From the NCBI RefSeq assembly GCF_025938155.1, contig NZ_JAPCZG010000006.1, positions 1 to 64,000 on the forward strand: a DNA stretch of 64,000 bases, in the 5' to 3' direction. A model generated the notes under the pieces. The model did not search any database, was not told where the DNA came from, and saw only the letters and a program-made list of their open reading frames with translations. This DNA comes from Novosphingobium sp. KCTC 2891. GTDB taxonomy: Bacteria; Pseudomonadota; Alphaproteobacteria; Sphingomonadales; Sphingomonadaceae. Of the stretch, positions 43,539 through 52,402 are shown piece by piece. The position numbers and the translations under genes are program-made. Every line of letters starts with the position of its first letter. The stretch's first letter is position 1.

Positions 43539-44738
43539 TCAACGCTCCCCTGCCATGGCGAGATCGCGCGGCAAGCCGAGCCCGCGTTCGCCGATGATGT
43601 TGCGCTGGATGTTGGAGGCGCCGCCGGCAATCGAATTGCCGAGGCTGCCCATGATCTGGTCCAGCCACTTGTTGGGGCCCCGCCCTGCCCCTGTGCCAGC
43701 GCCCCGCGGCTCGGTCATCGCCGCGTCACCGATGAGATCCTGTGCCAGCAGCGCGATGTCGTGGCCGATCTCGGTCAGCAGCAGTTTCATCATCAACTGG
43801 ATCGGCCCCGCATCGTCGCCCGCCGCCGCACAGGAAAACAGGCGGAAGCTGCTGTAGCGGTGCGACAGCACGCGGCCCTCGATCTGGGCCAGACGGTCGC
43901 GCACGACCGGATCGGCCAGCCGCCCGGTTTCGCGCGCGAGATCGACGAGCTTGCCAAACTGGCGACCAAGACCATCGGCGCTGCCGATGCTGGCCCGTTC
44001 GTGCTTGAGCGTGGTGCGGCTGACGAACCAGCCCTGCCCGCGCTCACCGACCTGCCAGCCAACCGGCGTTTCGGCGTTGTCGAAGTAGAATTCGCAGAAG
44101 GTGTGTGCGCCCTCCTCCCCGGTCATCTGACGGATGGGCCGGCGGGTAATGCCAGACTGGTCCAGATCGAGCAGGAGATAGGTGATGCCTTCGTGCTTGG
44201 GTGCATCGGGCTCGGTCCGCACGAGCATGAACATATGCGTGGCCTGCATACCCATGCTGGTCCAGATCTTCTGGCCATTGATGATCCAGCGCGAACCGTC
44301 TGGCGACAGTTCGGCCCGTGTGCGCACCGAGGCGAGGTCCGAGCCGGAACCGGGTTCGGAATAGCCCTGCCCCCAGATGTAATCGCCTTCGATGGTCTTG
44401 CGGATGAACAGTTCGCGCTGCTCTTCCGTGCCGCGTTCGAGCAGCGTGGGAACGGTCATGTTCACGCCGTTGCCGCCCACTTCCATGGGCGCGCGGGCAC
44501 GGCCGAATTCCTCGCGGATGACTTGCGCGCGGATCACGTCGACCGGCTGCTCCGATCCACCGTAGATCCGGGGAACGGAACGGTAGAGATAACCCTGCTC
44601 CACCGCGAGGCGGCGGAACGCACGGACGAATTCCTTCAGTTCCGCACCACGACGGCCGGCCGGCTGCCACTCCCGACCAAGGAAGCCACGCACTTCCTTC
44701 CGGAAGGTTTCCGCCGTTTCGCCGTAACTCAGATCCAT
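43539..44738 (-). CDS. Acyl-CoA dehydrogenase, large (alpha-like) partner
   Basis: A 399-residue full-length ACAD. Signatures are WGQGYSEPGSGSDLASVRTRA, INGQKIWTSMGMQATHMFML and C-terminal IAGGASNIQRNIIGERGLGLPRD. MDLSYGETAETFRKEV starts after GGGAGAG. First gene of a minus operon, divergent from the thioesterase across operator site 9. It is expected to pair with the small ACAD that follows. Substrate unknown. Confidence 0.92.
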   Translation of the reverse strand: MDLSYGETAETFRKEVRGFLGREWQPAGRRGAELKEFVRAFRRLAVEQGYLYRSVPRIYGGSEQPVDVIRAQVIREEFGRARAPMEVGGNGVNMTVPTLLERGTEEQRELFIRKTIEGDYIWGQGYSEPGSGSDLASVRTRAELSPDGSRWIINGQKIWTSMGMQATHMFMLVRTEPDAPKHEGITYLLLDLDQSGITRRPIRQMTGEEGAHTFCEFYFDNAETPVGWQVGERGQGWFVSRTTLKHERASIGSADGLGRQFGKLVDLARETGRLADPVVRDRLAQIEGRVLSHRYSSFRLFSCAAAGDDAGPIQLMMKLLLTEIGHDIALLAQDLIGDAAMTEPRGAGTGAGRGPNKWLDQIMGSLGNSIAGGASNIQRNIIGERGLGLPRDLAMAGER

Positions 44739-44792
44739 TGACGCAACTCTCCCGCGCACTCTTGCGCATGCCCCATCCTTATGCCTTACTTG

Positions 44793-44807
44793 TATTACTA
44801 GGTCAAA
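44793..44807 (+). promoter_or_regulatory. Operator-like motif, site 9 (ACAD operon / thioesterase)
   Basis: ACTTGTATTACTAGGTCAAA; core TATTACTAGGTCAAA. It lies between divergent starts at 44738 and 44839. The left half has one change (TTAC for TAAC); the right half is weak. Confidence 0.68.
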
Positions 44808-44838
44808 CATGTTGAAGCAATTTTTGGAAGGATACGCT

Positions 44839-45666
44839 ATGGGTGGAGACGCGACCGACCCCATGCCCGCATGCTATTTCGAGGCGATGGAAGACGGCTT
44901 CGTACCGACCCGCTTCGCGCATAGTCCGTGGGACCCGCGCGCCATTGCCGGCGGCCCGGTAAGCGCGCTGCTGGCAAGCGCCGCAGAAGATCCCGACCTT
45001 GACGAAGCGCTGGAAGTGGCGCGGTTCCAGGTGGATATCTTCGGCAAAGTGCCCCATCAGCCGCTCACCGTCGCGCGCGAGACGCTTCGCGATGGCCGGC
45101 AGACCAAGCTGCACCGCCTGACGTTGCAGGCCGATGGCCGGCCGGTGGCCCAGGCACATATCCTGCGGGTGCGCAGGCTGGAGACGCCCGCGTTCCCGGT
45201 GCCGGCAGCCTATCCGCACCCGGATGCAACACCCCAGACCGACACGCCGCGCGGGCTGCGAATGCGTGGCGGAATCGTGTTGCGCGAGGTCGCGGGCGGC
45301 CCCGGCAGGCCGGGCCGCGGCGTCGCCTGGCTGGCCATGAATGCACAAGTGATCGCAGGGCGCACGCCTTCTAACTTCGTCAAGGCGTGCCTCTTTGCCG
45401 ACTTCGGCAACGGCTTTGGCAGCGCGACCGATGCCGCCGAATGGAGTTTCGCCAATCTCGACATCACGCTGCAGTTCCTGCGTGCTCCGCGGGGCGACTG
45501 GTTCCTGATCGATGCCGAGACACACATGGCCGGCAACGGCCACGGCACCGCGCACAGCATCTTTTCCGATGTCGACGGGGTCTACGCGCGGGGAATGCAG
45601 ACCGTGTTCGTGGCGCCGGGCCACCTTGCCGCCACGCTGCCGCCATCGCGCCGCGCCGCGCAGTGA
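44839..45666 (+). CDS. Acyl-CoA thioesterase-like double hotdog protein
   Basis: 275 residues related to TesB/4HBT_3-type thioesterases. The N-terminal hotdog has PWDPRAIAGGPVSALLA (the helix segment) and VARFQVDIFGKVPHQPL; the C-terminal hotdog has WSFANLDITLQFLRAPRGDWFLIDAETH with the conserved aspartates and serine region GNGHGTAHSIFSD. It would hydrolyse acyl-CoAs, perhaps to release CoA from dead-end intermediates. The start MGGDATDPM follows TTTTTGGAAGG; an upstream in-frame ATG sits at the operator edge and is less likely. Confidence 0.82.
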   Translation: MGGDATDPMPACYFEAMEDGFVPTRFAHSPWDPRAIAGGPVSALLASAAEDPDLDEALEVARFQVDIFGKVPHQPLTVARETLRDGRQTKLHRLTLQADGRPVAQAHILRVRRLETPAFPVPAAYPHPDATPQTDTPRGLRMRGGIVLREVAGGPGRPGRGVAWLAMNAQVIAGRTPSNFVKACLFADFGNGFGSATDAAEWSFANLDITLQFLRAPRGDWFLIDAETHMAGNGHGTAHSIFSDVDGVYARGMQTVFVAPGHLAATLPPSRRAAQ

Positions 45667-45694
45667 CTGGATAGCGGGACCATATGGAAGGCCA

Positions 45695-45728
45695 GGGCCG
45701 AACCTGGGCGCGTGCCCAGGTCCGGCCC
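45695..45728. terminator. Strong hairpin between convergent genes
   Basis: A 15-bp stem GGGCCGAACCTGGGC/GCCCAGGTCCGGCCC with one mismatch and a 4-nt loop, between the thioesterase (plus) and MaoC (minus) stops. No T-run on either side. Confidence 0.6.
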
Positions 45729-45739
45729 CACGGGCTGTG

Positions 45740-47038
45740 TCACTCCCCGCCCAGTTCCCAATGCCGCGCCATCATGCGCGCTGCAGTTTCAGCGAGATCC
45801 GCCGGCACTTCGGGATAGAGCGGCAGCGACCGCTCCTTGCTGGGCAGCGCGATGGTGGCCGTCGAGCGCACCGTCTCCTCGCCGCGCTGGTTGGTGAAGC
45901 GCACTGCGACCTCGACCAGATTCTGACCGTTCTCGACGCGCTTCGACAGCACTTCGCCGGTGACGCGCTGCACGTCGCCCATGTAGTTGAACTTGCGGAT
46001 CTCGTCATGGACGCGCACGACGATGCCGTCATCCCCGGCCCAGTCGTTGAGATACTGCCACAGGAAGTTCTCGCGCATCACCCCGTAGTCGTAGGCCATC
46101 GGATTGCCGATCGCCTGCGACCACACCGGGTCCCAGTGCAGGCGCTGGGCAACGTCAGGAATGCCGTGCTCGTTCTTGACATAGAAGGCGGGGATCCGCT
46201 GGCGGTTCTTGTGCGCGCGGCGGTTGGCGGTGGGCGCATAGGGCGTGAAGCCATAGCCCGCCGCGTGGAAGCAGATCACGTCGGTGACGGTGAGCGGCCC
46301 CTTGACCTGAAGGCCGAGCACGTCACCCGCGTTGACGTCCTCGAACCAGCGCTTTTCGGCACCCTGCACCGCTTCGGCGGCATAGGCGTCCTCGATCGCC
46401 TGCCATTCCTCGTCGGTGTAGCTGGCGGGCTGAATGGCGGAATATTTCCCCTTCTTGACCGCGGTCTTGCGCTCGGTCAGCACGCGCAGCATGTCATAGG
46501 TGGCCACGACTTCGGCGCGCTGGTTCACCTTCACGCGGCGGCTGGTGATAATGACAGAGCGACCGGCGAACTCGGACTGCTTGACCTCGCAAGTAAGGTC
46601 GCCGCCGTAGCTGTAGATCGTGTCACCGGGACGGACCGGACGATAGAATCGGAATTCCGACCCTGACACGAAGACGTGAATGCCCTTGAACAGGCTTTTC
46701 TTGAGAGCCCTGACCTCGTCCGGCACGGGATCACCCTTCATCGGGCGGTTGATCTGGCCGACCATCATGCCCGGTGCGATCACCCCGCCCCAGCGCGTCT
46801 TCCGCGCGTAGGAGGGATCGGTGAACAGCGGATTGTCGTCGCCGCAGCCATAGGCCCAGTTGCGGATCGAATCTTCCGAGGCGGTCTGGACATATTCCGC
46901 ACTCTTCATCGGCTCCCAGTGGCCGATGAGCTTGCGCTGGCGCTCGATATCGCTGTCGAGAATCTCGTAGGCGACGGCTTTCTGCCATTCGTCGCTCTGC
47001 TTGATATCGGGCTTGATGTCGGTCTTGGCGTCTTCCAC
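45740..47038 (-). CDS. Double MaoC-like hotdog dehydratase/hydratase
   Basis: 432 residues from a GTG start. The region before it reads AGGAGGAATGCC-GTG; the ATG inside is out of frame, so GTG is the real start. The N-terminal hotdog has GCGDDNPLFTDPSYARKTRWGG, a variant of the DxNxxHxD hydratase motif in which the histidine is not evident. The C-terminal hotdog has TVTDVICFHAAGYG and GEVLSKRVENGQNLVEVAVRF. Such fused MaoC proteins hydrate bulky enoyl-CoAs, for example steroid side-chain CoAs (ChsH1-ChsH2). Divergent from an acyl-CoA ligase across operator site 10. Confidence 0.85.
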   Translation of the reverse strand: MEDAKTDIKPDIKQSDEWQKAVAYEILDSDIERQRKLIGHWEPMKSAEYVQTASEDSIRNWAYGCGDDNPLFTDPSYARKTRWGGVIAPGMMVGQINRPMKGDPVPDEVRALKKSLFKGIHVFVSGSEFRFYRPVRPGDTIYSYGGDLTCEVKQSEFAGRSVIITSRRVKVNQRAEVVATYDMLRVLTERKTAVKKGKYSAIQPASYTDEEWQAIEDAYAAEAVQGAEKRWFEDVNAGDVLGLQVKGPLTVTDVICFHAAGYGFTPYAPTANRRAHKNRQRIPAFYVKNEHGIPDVAQRLHWDPVWSQAIGNPMAYDYGVMRENFLWQYLNDWAGDDGIVVRVHDEIRKFNYMGDVQRVTGEVLSKRVENGQNLVEVAVRFTNQRGEETVRSTATIALPSKERSLPLYPEVPADLAETAARMMARHWELGGE

Positions 47039-47062
47039 GGCATTCCTCCTTGATCTAACTTG

Positions 47063-47077
47063 TATAACTAGGTAATA
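47063..47077 (+). promoter_or_regulatory. Operator-like motif, site 10 (MaoC / ligase)
   Basis: ACTTGTATAACTAGGTAATA; core TATAACTAGGTAATA, matching both arms with one mismatch (TATAAC/GTaATA). It lies between the MaoC GTG start (47038) and the ligase ATG (47109). Confidence 0.78.
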
Positions 47078-47108
47078 GATGCAGAGGAAGTAGACAAGAG
47101 GTTTGAAC

Positions 47109-48605
47109 ATGTCGGAAGTGCGGCGGATCAGCGACGCCTTGAAGATCCGTGCCAGCCACCAGGGGAACGAGATTGCGCACGATGGCATCACCCGTGCGAT
47201 CACCTTCGCTGAATGGGACCGGGAAGCAGACGAGGTCGGCGGCGGCCTTGCCGCGGCAGGATTGCAGCCGGGGGACCGCGTGTTCCTGCCGATCAGCAAT
47301 GCCCACGCGGTCGAAATGGCGATTGCGGTGTTCGCGGTGTTCCGCGCCGGCGGAATCGCCTGCCCGATCAACACCCGCCTCAGCCCCGCCGAAATCACGG
47401 ACTTTGCCGAACTGACCGGTCCGCGCTGGTGCATCACCGACGTGCCGGAAGCCGTTGCCGGGCTGTCGCTCGCCGGATGCTGGCATGTCGATGCCATGCC
47501 GCGAAACATCGCCGCCCTTCCGGACCAGTCGATCCTCGATCCCGAGGCGGACGCCGAAATCCTTGGAACTTCCGGCACCACAGGCCGGATCAAGGGCGTG
47601 GTCGTTTCGCACCCCGACCTCATGAAGGGCGTGACCGGAACCAACATGGACCGTTCACGCTCGACGCTGAACGCCCTGCCCCTGACCGGATCGGGCGGCA
47701 ATCTTGGCATCGTGATGCTGCCGGCGCGCGGCGGCGCAAAGGCGATCACGCAGCCCAAGTTCGATCCCAAGGGCTTTCTCGACCTGGTGCGCGAGAAAAA
47801 GCCCGAACTGGTATACCTCGTCCCGTCGATGCTGCGCCTGATCCTCGATCATCCGGACGTGGCCGACTATGACTTTGCCGGCGTGAAATACCTGATGACC
47901 GGCACCGCGCCGCTACCGCACGATTCCGTGGTGCGGGCGCTGGCGCTTTGGCCGCGCGTGCGGATGCGCAATTCCTACGGCATGTCCGAAGGCGGCATCG
48001 GGGTGGGCACGACAACGCGCGAGCAGGTGCTCAAGCCCGGCTGCGTCGGCAAGTTGCCCCCGCACATGCAACTGCGCGACGAGCAGGGCAACGTGATCAC
48101 CGAGACGGGCGTGGTGGGCGAGATCTACGGCTTCCAGAAGCACGCGCGCCGATACTGGAACGATCCGGAGGCGACCGCAGCGAGCTTCATCGGCGGCTGG
48201 ACGCGGACCGGCGACCTCGGCTTCATCGACGGCGACGGCGACCTGATCATGGCCGGCCGGTCGAAGGAACTGATCATCCGTGGCGGCTACAACATCACGC
48301 CGCTGGAAATCGAAACGGTGCTGCACCGGCATCCGGCGGTCCAGCAAGCCGCCGTCGTCGGGATCGACCACCCGGTGCTGGGCGAGGACATCGGCGCGGC
48401 GGTAACGCTGCGTCCGGGCGCTGCGGCAGACGAAGCCGCGATCATCGCGTTTTGCCGCGAGCATCTGGCCGACAACAAGGTGCCGCGCACCCTGCTGGTC
48501 CTGCCGGAAATGCCGCTCAATCCCAACGGCAAGATTCTGAAGAAAGCGCTCAAGCCCGTGATCGAACACGAAGCAGAAGCCCGGCGCACGCGCCGGGCAG
48601 GCTGA
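47109..48605 (+). CDS. Acyl-CoA ligase / AMP-forming synthetase
   Basis: 498 residues of the ANL superfamily. The P-loop is LGTSGTTGRIKGVV, the A5 motif MRNSYGMSEGG, the hinge TRTGDLGFIDGDGDLIMAGRSKELIIRGGYNITP, and the lysine region NPNGKILKKALK. Activates an unknown acid. ATG at 47109 follows AAGAGG; a TTG two codons upstream is less likely. A single plus gene divergent from MaoC, under operator site 10, converging on the ACAD operon. Confidence 0.92.
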   Translation: MSEVRRISDALKIRASHQGNEIAHDGITRAITFAEWDREADEVGGGLAAAGLQPGDRVFLPISNAHAVEMAIAVFAVFRAGGIACPINTRLSPAEITDFAELTGPRWCITDVPEAVAGLSLAGCWHVDAMPRNIAALPDQSILDPEADAEILGTSGTTGRIKGVVVSHPDLMKGVTGTNMDRSRSTLNALPLTGSGGNLGIVMLPARGGAKAITQPKFDPKGFLDLVREKKPELVYLVPSMLRLILDHPDVADYDFAGVKYLMTGTAPLPHDSVVRALALWPRVRMRNSYGMSEGGIGVGTTTREQVLKPGCVGKLPPHMQLRDEQGNVITETGVVGEIYGFQKHARRYWNDPEATAASFIGGWTRTGDLGFIDGDGDLIMAGRSKELIIRGGYNITPLEIETVLHRHPAVQQAAVVGIDHPVLGEDIGAAVTLRPGAAADEAAIIAFCREHLADNKVPRTLLVLPEMPLNPNGKILKKALKPVIEHEAEARRTRRAG

Positions 48606-48628
48606 GCCGGCCAGGTTGATCGGGGCGA

Positions 48629-48652
48629 CCGGACGGTGAGGGGACCGTCCGG
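48629..48652. terminator. Hairpin between convergent genes
   Basis: CCGGACGGT/ACCGTCCGG, a perfect 9-bp stem with a 6-nt loop, between the ligase (plus) and ACAD (minus) stops. Symmetric, with no T-run. Confidence 0.6.
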
Positions 48653-48661
48653 CCGTCCCGG

Positions 48662-49882
48662 TCAGCGCAACTGATCGAAAGGCACGTCCTTGTCCATGCG
48701 CACTTCGCCGGGCATGCCCAGCACGCGCTCGGCGATCTGGTTCCGCAGCACTTCGTCGGCGCCGCCGGCAATGCGCATCACCGTCGAATAGATGTAGTCG
48801 TATTGCAGGTCGGGGGCGAAGCTGTCCTGCGGATCGGCGGCGATCGCGGCCGGCCCGCGCAGTTCCATGCCAAGGCCGCTGACCTTCTGGTAGCGCGAGG
48901 CATAGGCCAGCTTGACCATGCCAGCGAGCGCCCCCGGATCCTCACCGCGCGACACCATCGTGCGCAGGCGCGCCTGGAAGTGCCGCTCGCCCTGCTCCTC
49001 GGCCAGCGCTTCGGCAAGCTGGCGCCGCACGGCGGCATCTTCGAGCATCGTGCCGCCCACGCCGTCCGGCGTCGCGGCCGCGTAATCGAGCAGCGGCTCG
49101 ACCTTGCTGCGGTGCGCGCCCGAGCCGAGGCGCTCGCCCATCAGCACGGTCATGCAGCACGCCCAGCCCTCGCCCGGCGCGCCGAGGCGGTTGGCATCGG
49201 GGATGCGGACGTCGGTGAGGAACGTCTCGTTGAATTCGCTGGCGCCCGAGATCTGGCGAATTGGGCGTGTCTCGATGCCGGGGGTCTTCATGTCGACCAC
49301 GAAGAAGGTCAGGCCCTTGTGCTTGGGCACGGTGGGATCGGTGCGCACGACGAGGATGCCCCAGTCGGTCAGGTGCGCCCAGCTTGACCACACCTTCTGG
49401 CCGTTGACGATCCAGTCGCCCGAGCCGTCATCGGCGCGGACCGCGCGGGTGCGCAGGGCGGCGAGGTCGGACCCTGCCGCCGGTTCGGAAAAGAGCTGGC
49501 ACCAGGTCATGTCGCCCTTGAGCGTAGGCTCGATGAAGCGGGCGCGCTGTTCGTCGGTGCCGTGGCGGGCGATGACCGGCAGCGCCATGCCGGTGCCGAT
49601 CGAGGTAAACGGCCCCTTGGGCAGGTGGTAGCAGCCTTCCTCTTCGGCGAAGATCACAGCCTCGATACCGGAAAGACCACGACCGCCAAGCGCCTTGGGG
49701 AACGTCAGCCCCGACCAGCCGCCATCGAACAGTTCGCGCATCCACGCGCGGCCGCGATCGGCTTCCTCCTCTTCGGGCAGGCGGACGCCCTGCGGCATTT
49801 CGTGCGCGGGCGCATGGGCGGCGAGCCATTGGCGCGCCTCGGCGCGGAAAGCGGCTTCGGTAGGGGTATCGTTGAAATCCAT
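48662..49882 (-). CDS. Acyl-CoA dehydrogenase, large (alpha-like) partner
   Basis: A 406-residue ACAD. Signatures: WCQLFSEPAAGSDLAALRTRA, VNGQKVWSSWAH, C-terminal RIAGGADEVLRNQIAERVLGMP. It resembles the ACAD at 6720-7940 (shared SEPAAGSDLA and ending in VPFDQLR versus VPFNQIPA). It follows the small ACAD by one base. In operon with a phosphotransferase, so besides dehydrogenation it might catalyse elimination of phosphate from a phosphoryl-acyl-CoA, as LvaC and ACAD10/11 do (inference). Confidence 0.92.
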   Translation of the reverse strand: MDFNDTPTEAAFRAEARQWLAAHAPAHEMPQGVRLPEEEEADRGRAWMRELFDGGWSGLTFPKALGGRGLSGIEAVIFAEEEGCYHLPKGPFTSIGTGMALPVIARHGTDEQRARFIEPTLKGDMTWCQLFSEPAAGSDLAALRTRAVRADDGSGDWIVNGQKVWSSWAHLTDWGILVVRTDPTVPKHKGLTFFVVDMKTPGIETRPIRQISGASEFNETFLTDVRIPDANRLGAPGEGWACCMTVLMGERLGSGAHRSKVEPLLDYAAATPDGVGGTMLEDAAVRRQLAEALAEEQGERHFQARLRTMVSRGEDPGALAGMVKLAYASRYQKVSGLGMELRGPAAIAADPQDSFAPDLQYDYIYSTVMRIAGGADEVLRNQIAERVLGMPGEVRMDKDVPFDQLR

Positions 49883-49883
49883 G

Positions 49884-50972
49884 TCAGGCGGCCTTTGCTG
49901 CGGTGGCGGCGTGGGCGGCGATCAGGCGATCGGCCCAATAACCCTTGCTCCCGGCATTGAGGGCGAGCAGGCGTTCACGCCGGTAGTAGAAATGGCAGTT
50001 GGCCTCGAAAGTGTAGCCGATGCCGCCATGCACCTGCAGGTTCTCGCGCGCGGCGAGTTCGAACGCGCGCAGCGCGGTCAGGCGCGCGGCAGCGGCGGCG
50101 GCGGGAAGATCCTGCGGCGAGGAATCCGCCGCCCAGCCTGCGAACCAGGCATTCGACCGCGCCAGTTCGATGGCGAGAGCAACATCGGCCAGCTTGTGCT
50201 TGATCGCCTGATACCCGGCCAGCGGACGGCCGAACACCTGGCGCTCCTTCACATAGGCAAGCCCCATCGCAAGGCACGCCTCGGCCGCGCCGATGGCTTC
50301 GAACGCCACCTGCACGGCGATGCGATCAAGCAGCGTGGGGAGCAGGCCCGTGCCGGGCAGGACTTCAGTCTCGGCACCATCGAAGGCGAGCGCGAAGTGC
50401 GGGCGCAACTGGTCGAAGCTTTCAAGCCGGGTGCGGGTCACGCCCGGCTGGTCGAGCGGGACGAGCGCCAGCCCATCGCCCACCTGCACCACCGCGAGCG
50501 AGGCGATGCCGGCATCGGCGACCGGGGTCTTGGTGCCGTGCAGCTTTCCGCCGGACAGCGTGCTGGCGTGGCCGAACAGCGGCCCCGGCCCTTCGGTCGC
50601 GGCAAAGCAGGCGATGACCTCGCCCGAGGCGAGGCGGGGCAACCAGTGCGCCTTTTGCGTGTCTGAGCCGGCAAGGCGGATCGCTTCGGCGGCCATCACG
50701 ATGGACGAGCTGAACGGCAGGCAGGCGTTGGCGCGGCCCAGTTCCTGCGACAGCACGCCGCAATCGAGCGCGCCCAATCCCAGTCCGCCGCAGGATTCCG
50801 GGATGGCAAGGCCAAGGAATCCCATTTCGGCCAGTTCCCGCCACAGCGGTTCGTCGCAGGCTGCGTCGCTATCGATCAGGTGGCGCAGATGGTCATAGGG
50901 CGTGCGCCGGGCGAGCAGACCCCGCGCCTGCTCGGCCAGCATCTTCTGTTCATCGGAAAGATCGAAGTCCAT
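49884..50972 (-). CDS. Acyl-CoA dehydrogenase, small (beta-like) partner
   Basis: 362 residues. N-terminus MDFDLSDEQKMLAEQARGLL; C-terminal VKERQVFGRPLAGYQAIKHKLADV and QVHGGIGYTFEANCHFYY. The middle domain is weakened (CFAATEGPGPLFGHAS). It lies 8 nt after the kinase and one base before the large ACAD. I infer a heteromeric ACAD with the downstream gene. Confidence 0.9.
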   Translation of the reverse strand: MDFDLSDEQKMLAEQARGLLARRTPYDHLRHLIDSDAACDEPLWRELAEMGFLGLAIPESCGGLGLGALDCGVLSQELGRANACLPFSSSIVMAAEAIRLAGSDTQKAHWLPRLASGEVIACFAATEGPGPLFGHASTLSGGKLHGTKTPVADAGIASLAVVQVGDGLALVPLDQPGVTRTRLESFDQLRPHFALAFDGAETEVLPGTGLLPTLLDRIAVQVAFEAIGAAEACLAMGLAYVKERQVFGRPLAGYQAIKHKLADVALAIELARSNAWFAGWAADSSPQDLPAAAAAARLTALRAFELAARENLQVHGGIGYTFEANCHFYYRRERLLALNAGSKGYWADRLIAAHAATAAKAA

Positions 50973-50980
50973 CGGCGTCC

Positions 50981-52336
50981 TCAAATGGCAAGCGGTTCGT
51001 ACCAGGTCGTGGAAAGCGCGCCCATGGCATCGGCCATGATTGCTGTTTCGCGCACGGTGCGGGCGTGGCAGACCTGCAGTGCCGCCGAGAAATCGACGGA
51101 GCCGGCGTCTATCGCCGCCGCCAGTGCGCGGCGCGCGCCAGGGAGGTCCGACGGCGCAGCGGGCAACAGCGCACGGATGTCTGCCACTTCGGCAGCATCG
51201 TAGACGGCACCGTGGCTGAGCCGCATCCGCCAGAACTTGACCAGCCGCGCCAGCTCCTTGGCCTTGGCGGCGGCGCGCTGGTTGCCGGCGGCGGGCACGA
51301 TCTCGTCGCGCAGGTCGGCCAGCGCGATCTCGAACGTGCGGTCGATCGGATCGACCGGGCAATCGGGCAGCGCGGGCGCCTTCAGCGCAATCCCCGCCAA
51401 TTCGCCAAGCGAGCGGGCCATCACGCGCCGGTGCATCGTGCCGAACAACAGCGCGGTGCCCGTCACCCCGCCCCGCGCCACCTGTCCTGCCGACGCGACG
51501 GAGAACGACAGCTGGAAATAGAGGCGGTGGAAGCGCACGCGCGGCAGGTCAACGGGCACACCGCCCGCCGCCTCGTAGGCGCGGAACACGTCGGCGATCG
51601 GCACGAACGGCTGGATCAGGCTGCGCACCCAGATCTGTGCCAGATCCTCCATCGGATCGCCAAGGTGGCTCAATTCCCAATCGACCAGCGCTTCCACGCG
51701 GTTATCGACAAACAGGAAATTGCCCGGCCCGGCATCGCCGTGGAGCAGCACGGGAGGGCCGCGATCGGGCGGGATATTGGCCGCGAGCCAGACCAGCGCC
51801 AGTTGCAGCAGCGGGTCCGCCGCGCCGGCCAGATTGTCTTGCCGCCACTGGGCGATATTGGCCGCGATGCGCTGCGATGGCGGCTCTTGCGCATCGCCCA
51901 GCGGAGCCAGCGCGGGATCGGCCGCATCGATCCGGTGCAAGGCGGCGAGCTGCGCGACGAAATCGGCTGCCAGCGCGGCCGGGTCGGTCGCCTGCGCGAA
52001 CCGGTCCTGCCCGGTGACGAATTCGCTGAGCAGGGCAAGGTGCGAGGGAAACGCCGCGACCAGCGGCGCGACGCGCACGCCGCCGCTCGCCAACGGTCCC
52101 GACAGCGCTCCCAGCACCGCCGTCTCGCGCTCGAAAAAGGCAAGCCGCGCCGGATCGCCCGCGCGTGCATCCCACGCAAGGTAGCAGGTCCGCTCCGCCC
52201 CGTCGGGTGACTGAAGGACCACTTCGGCGCCCTGCCGCGATGCCCCTCCTCCGCCGCGCGGCCGCTCTGCCGCGATGACATACCCGGTGCGCTGTTCTAC
52301 CTGTTCCTTCAGCGCAGGCGGGATAACGCTTGCCAT
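50981..52336 (-). CDS. APH-fold phosphotransferase (possible hydroxyacyl-CoA kinase)
   Basis: 451 residues with an aminoglycoside-phosphotransferase kinase fold. The catalytic loop is LLHGDAGPGN (about 198-206) and the metal-binding DWE about 219-221 (LVDWELSHLGDP). About 100 extra C-terminal helical residues follow. Kinases of this type joined to ACADs (LvaA, ACAD10/11) phosphorylate 4-hydroxyacyl-CoAs. Being first in an operon with an ACAD pair, a similar role is likely; antibiotic resistance is not. I start at MASVIPP; GTG and ATG starts 6-12 nt upstream are possible. Confidence 0.85.
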   Translation of the reverse strand: MASVIPPALKEQVEQRTGYVIAAERPRGGGGASRQGAEVVLQSPDGAERTCYLAWDARAGDPARLAFFERETAVLGALSGPLASGGVRVAPLVAAFPSHLALLSEFVTGQDRFAQATDPAALAADFVAQLAALHRIDAADPALAPLGDAQEPPSQRIAANIAQWRQDNLAGAADPLLQLALVWLAANIPPDRGPPVLLHGDAGPGNFLFVDNRVEALVDWELSHLGDPMEDLAQIWVRSLIQPFVPIADVFRAYEAAGGVPVDLPRVRFHRLYFQLSFSVASAGQVARGGVTGTALLFGTMHRRVMARSLGELAGIALKAPALPDCPVDPIDRTFEIALADLRDEIVPAAGNQRAAAKAKELARLVKFWRMRLSHGAVYDAAEVADIRALLPAAPSDLPGARRALAAAIDAGSVDFSAALQVCHARTVRETAIMADAMGALSTTWYEPLAI

Positions 52337-52351
52337 CAACATCCCCACTTA

Positions 52352-52366
52352 TATAACTTCGTTAGA
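52352..52366 (+). promoter_or_regulatory. Operator-like motif, site 11 (kinase / crotonase)
   Basis: ACTTATATAACTTCGTTAGA; core TATAAC-TTC-GTTAGA. The arms are good and the spacer is TTC, not TAG, showing the spacer can vary. It lies between divergent starts at 52336 and 52403. Confidence 0.65.
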
Positions 52367-52402
52367 CACCAATGGAACACACTGCCCTCGGGAGAGTCAA
52401 GC

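Noticed and set aside
47039..47770. Long N-terminal extension of the MaoC-like gene
   Set aside because: Crosses operator site 10 and the divergent ligase; AGGAGG before the GTG at 47038 fixes the start.
50981..52336. APH-fold protein as an aminoglycoside-resistance gene
   Set aside because: Operon with two ACADs and shared regulon operator point to acyl-CoA metabolism; the long C-terminal extension is not that of resistance enzymes.
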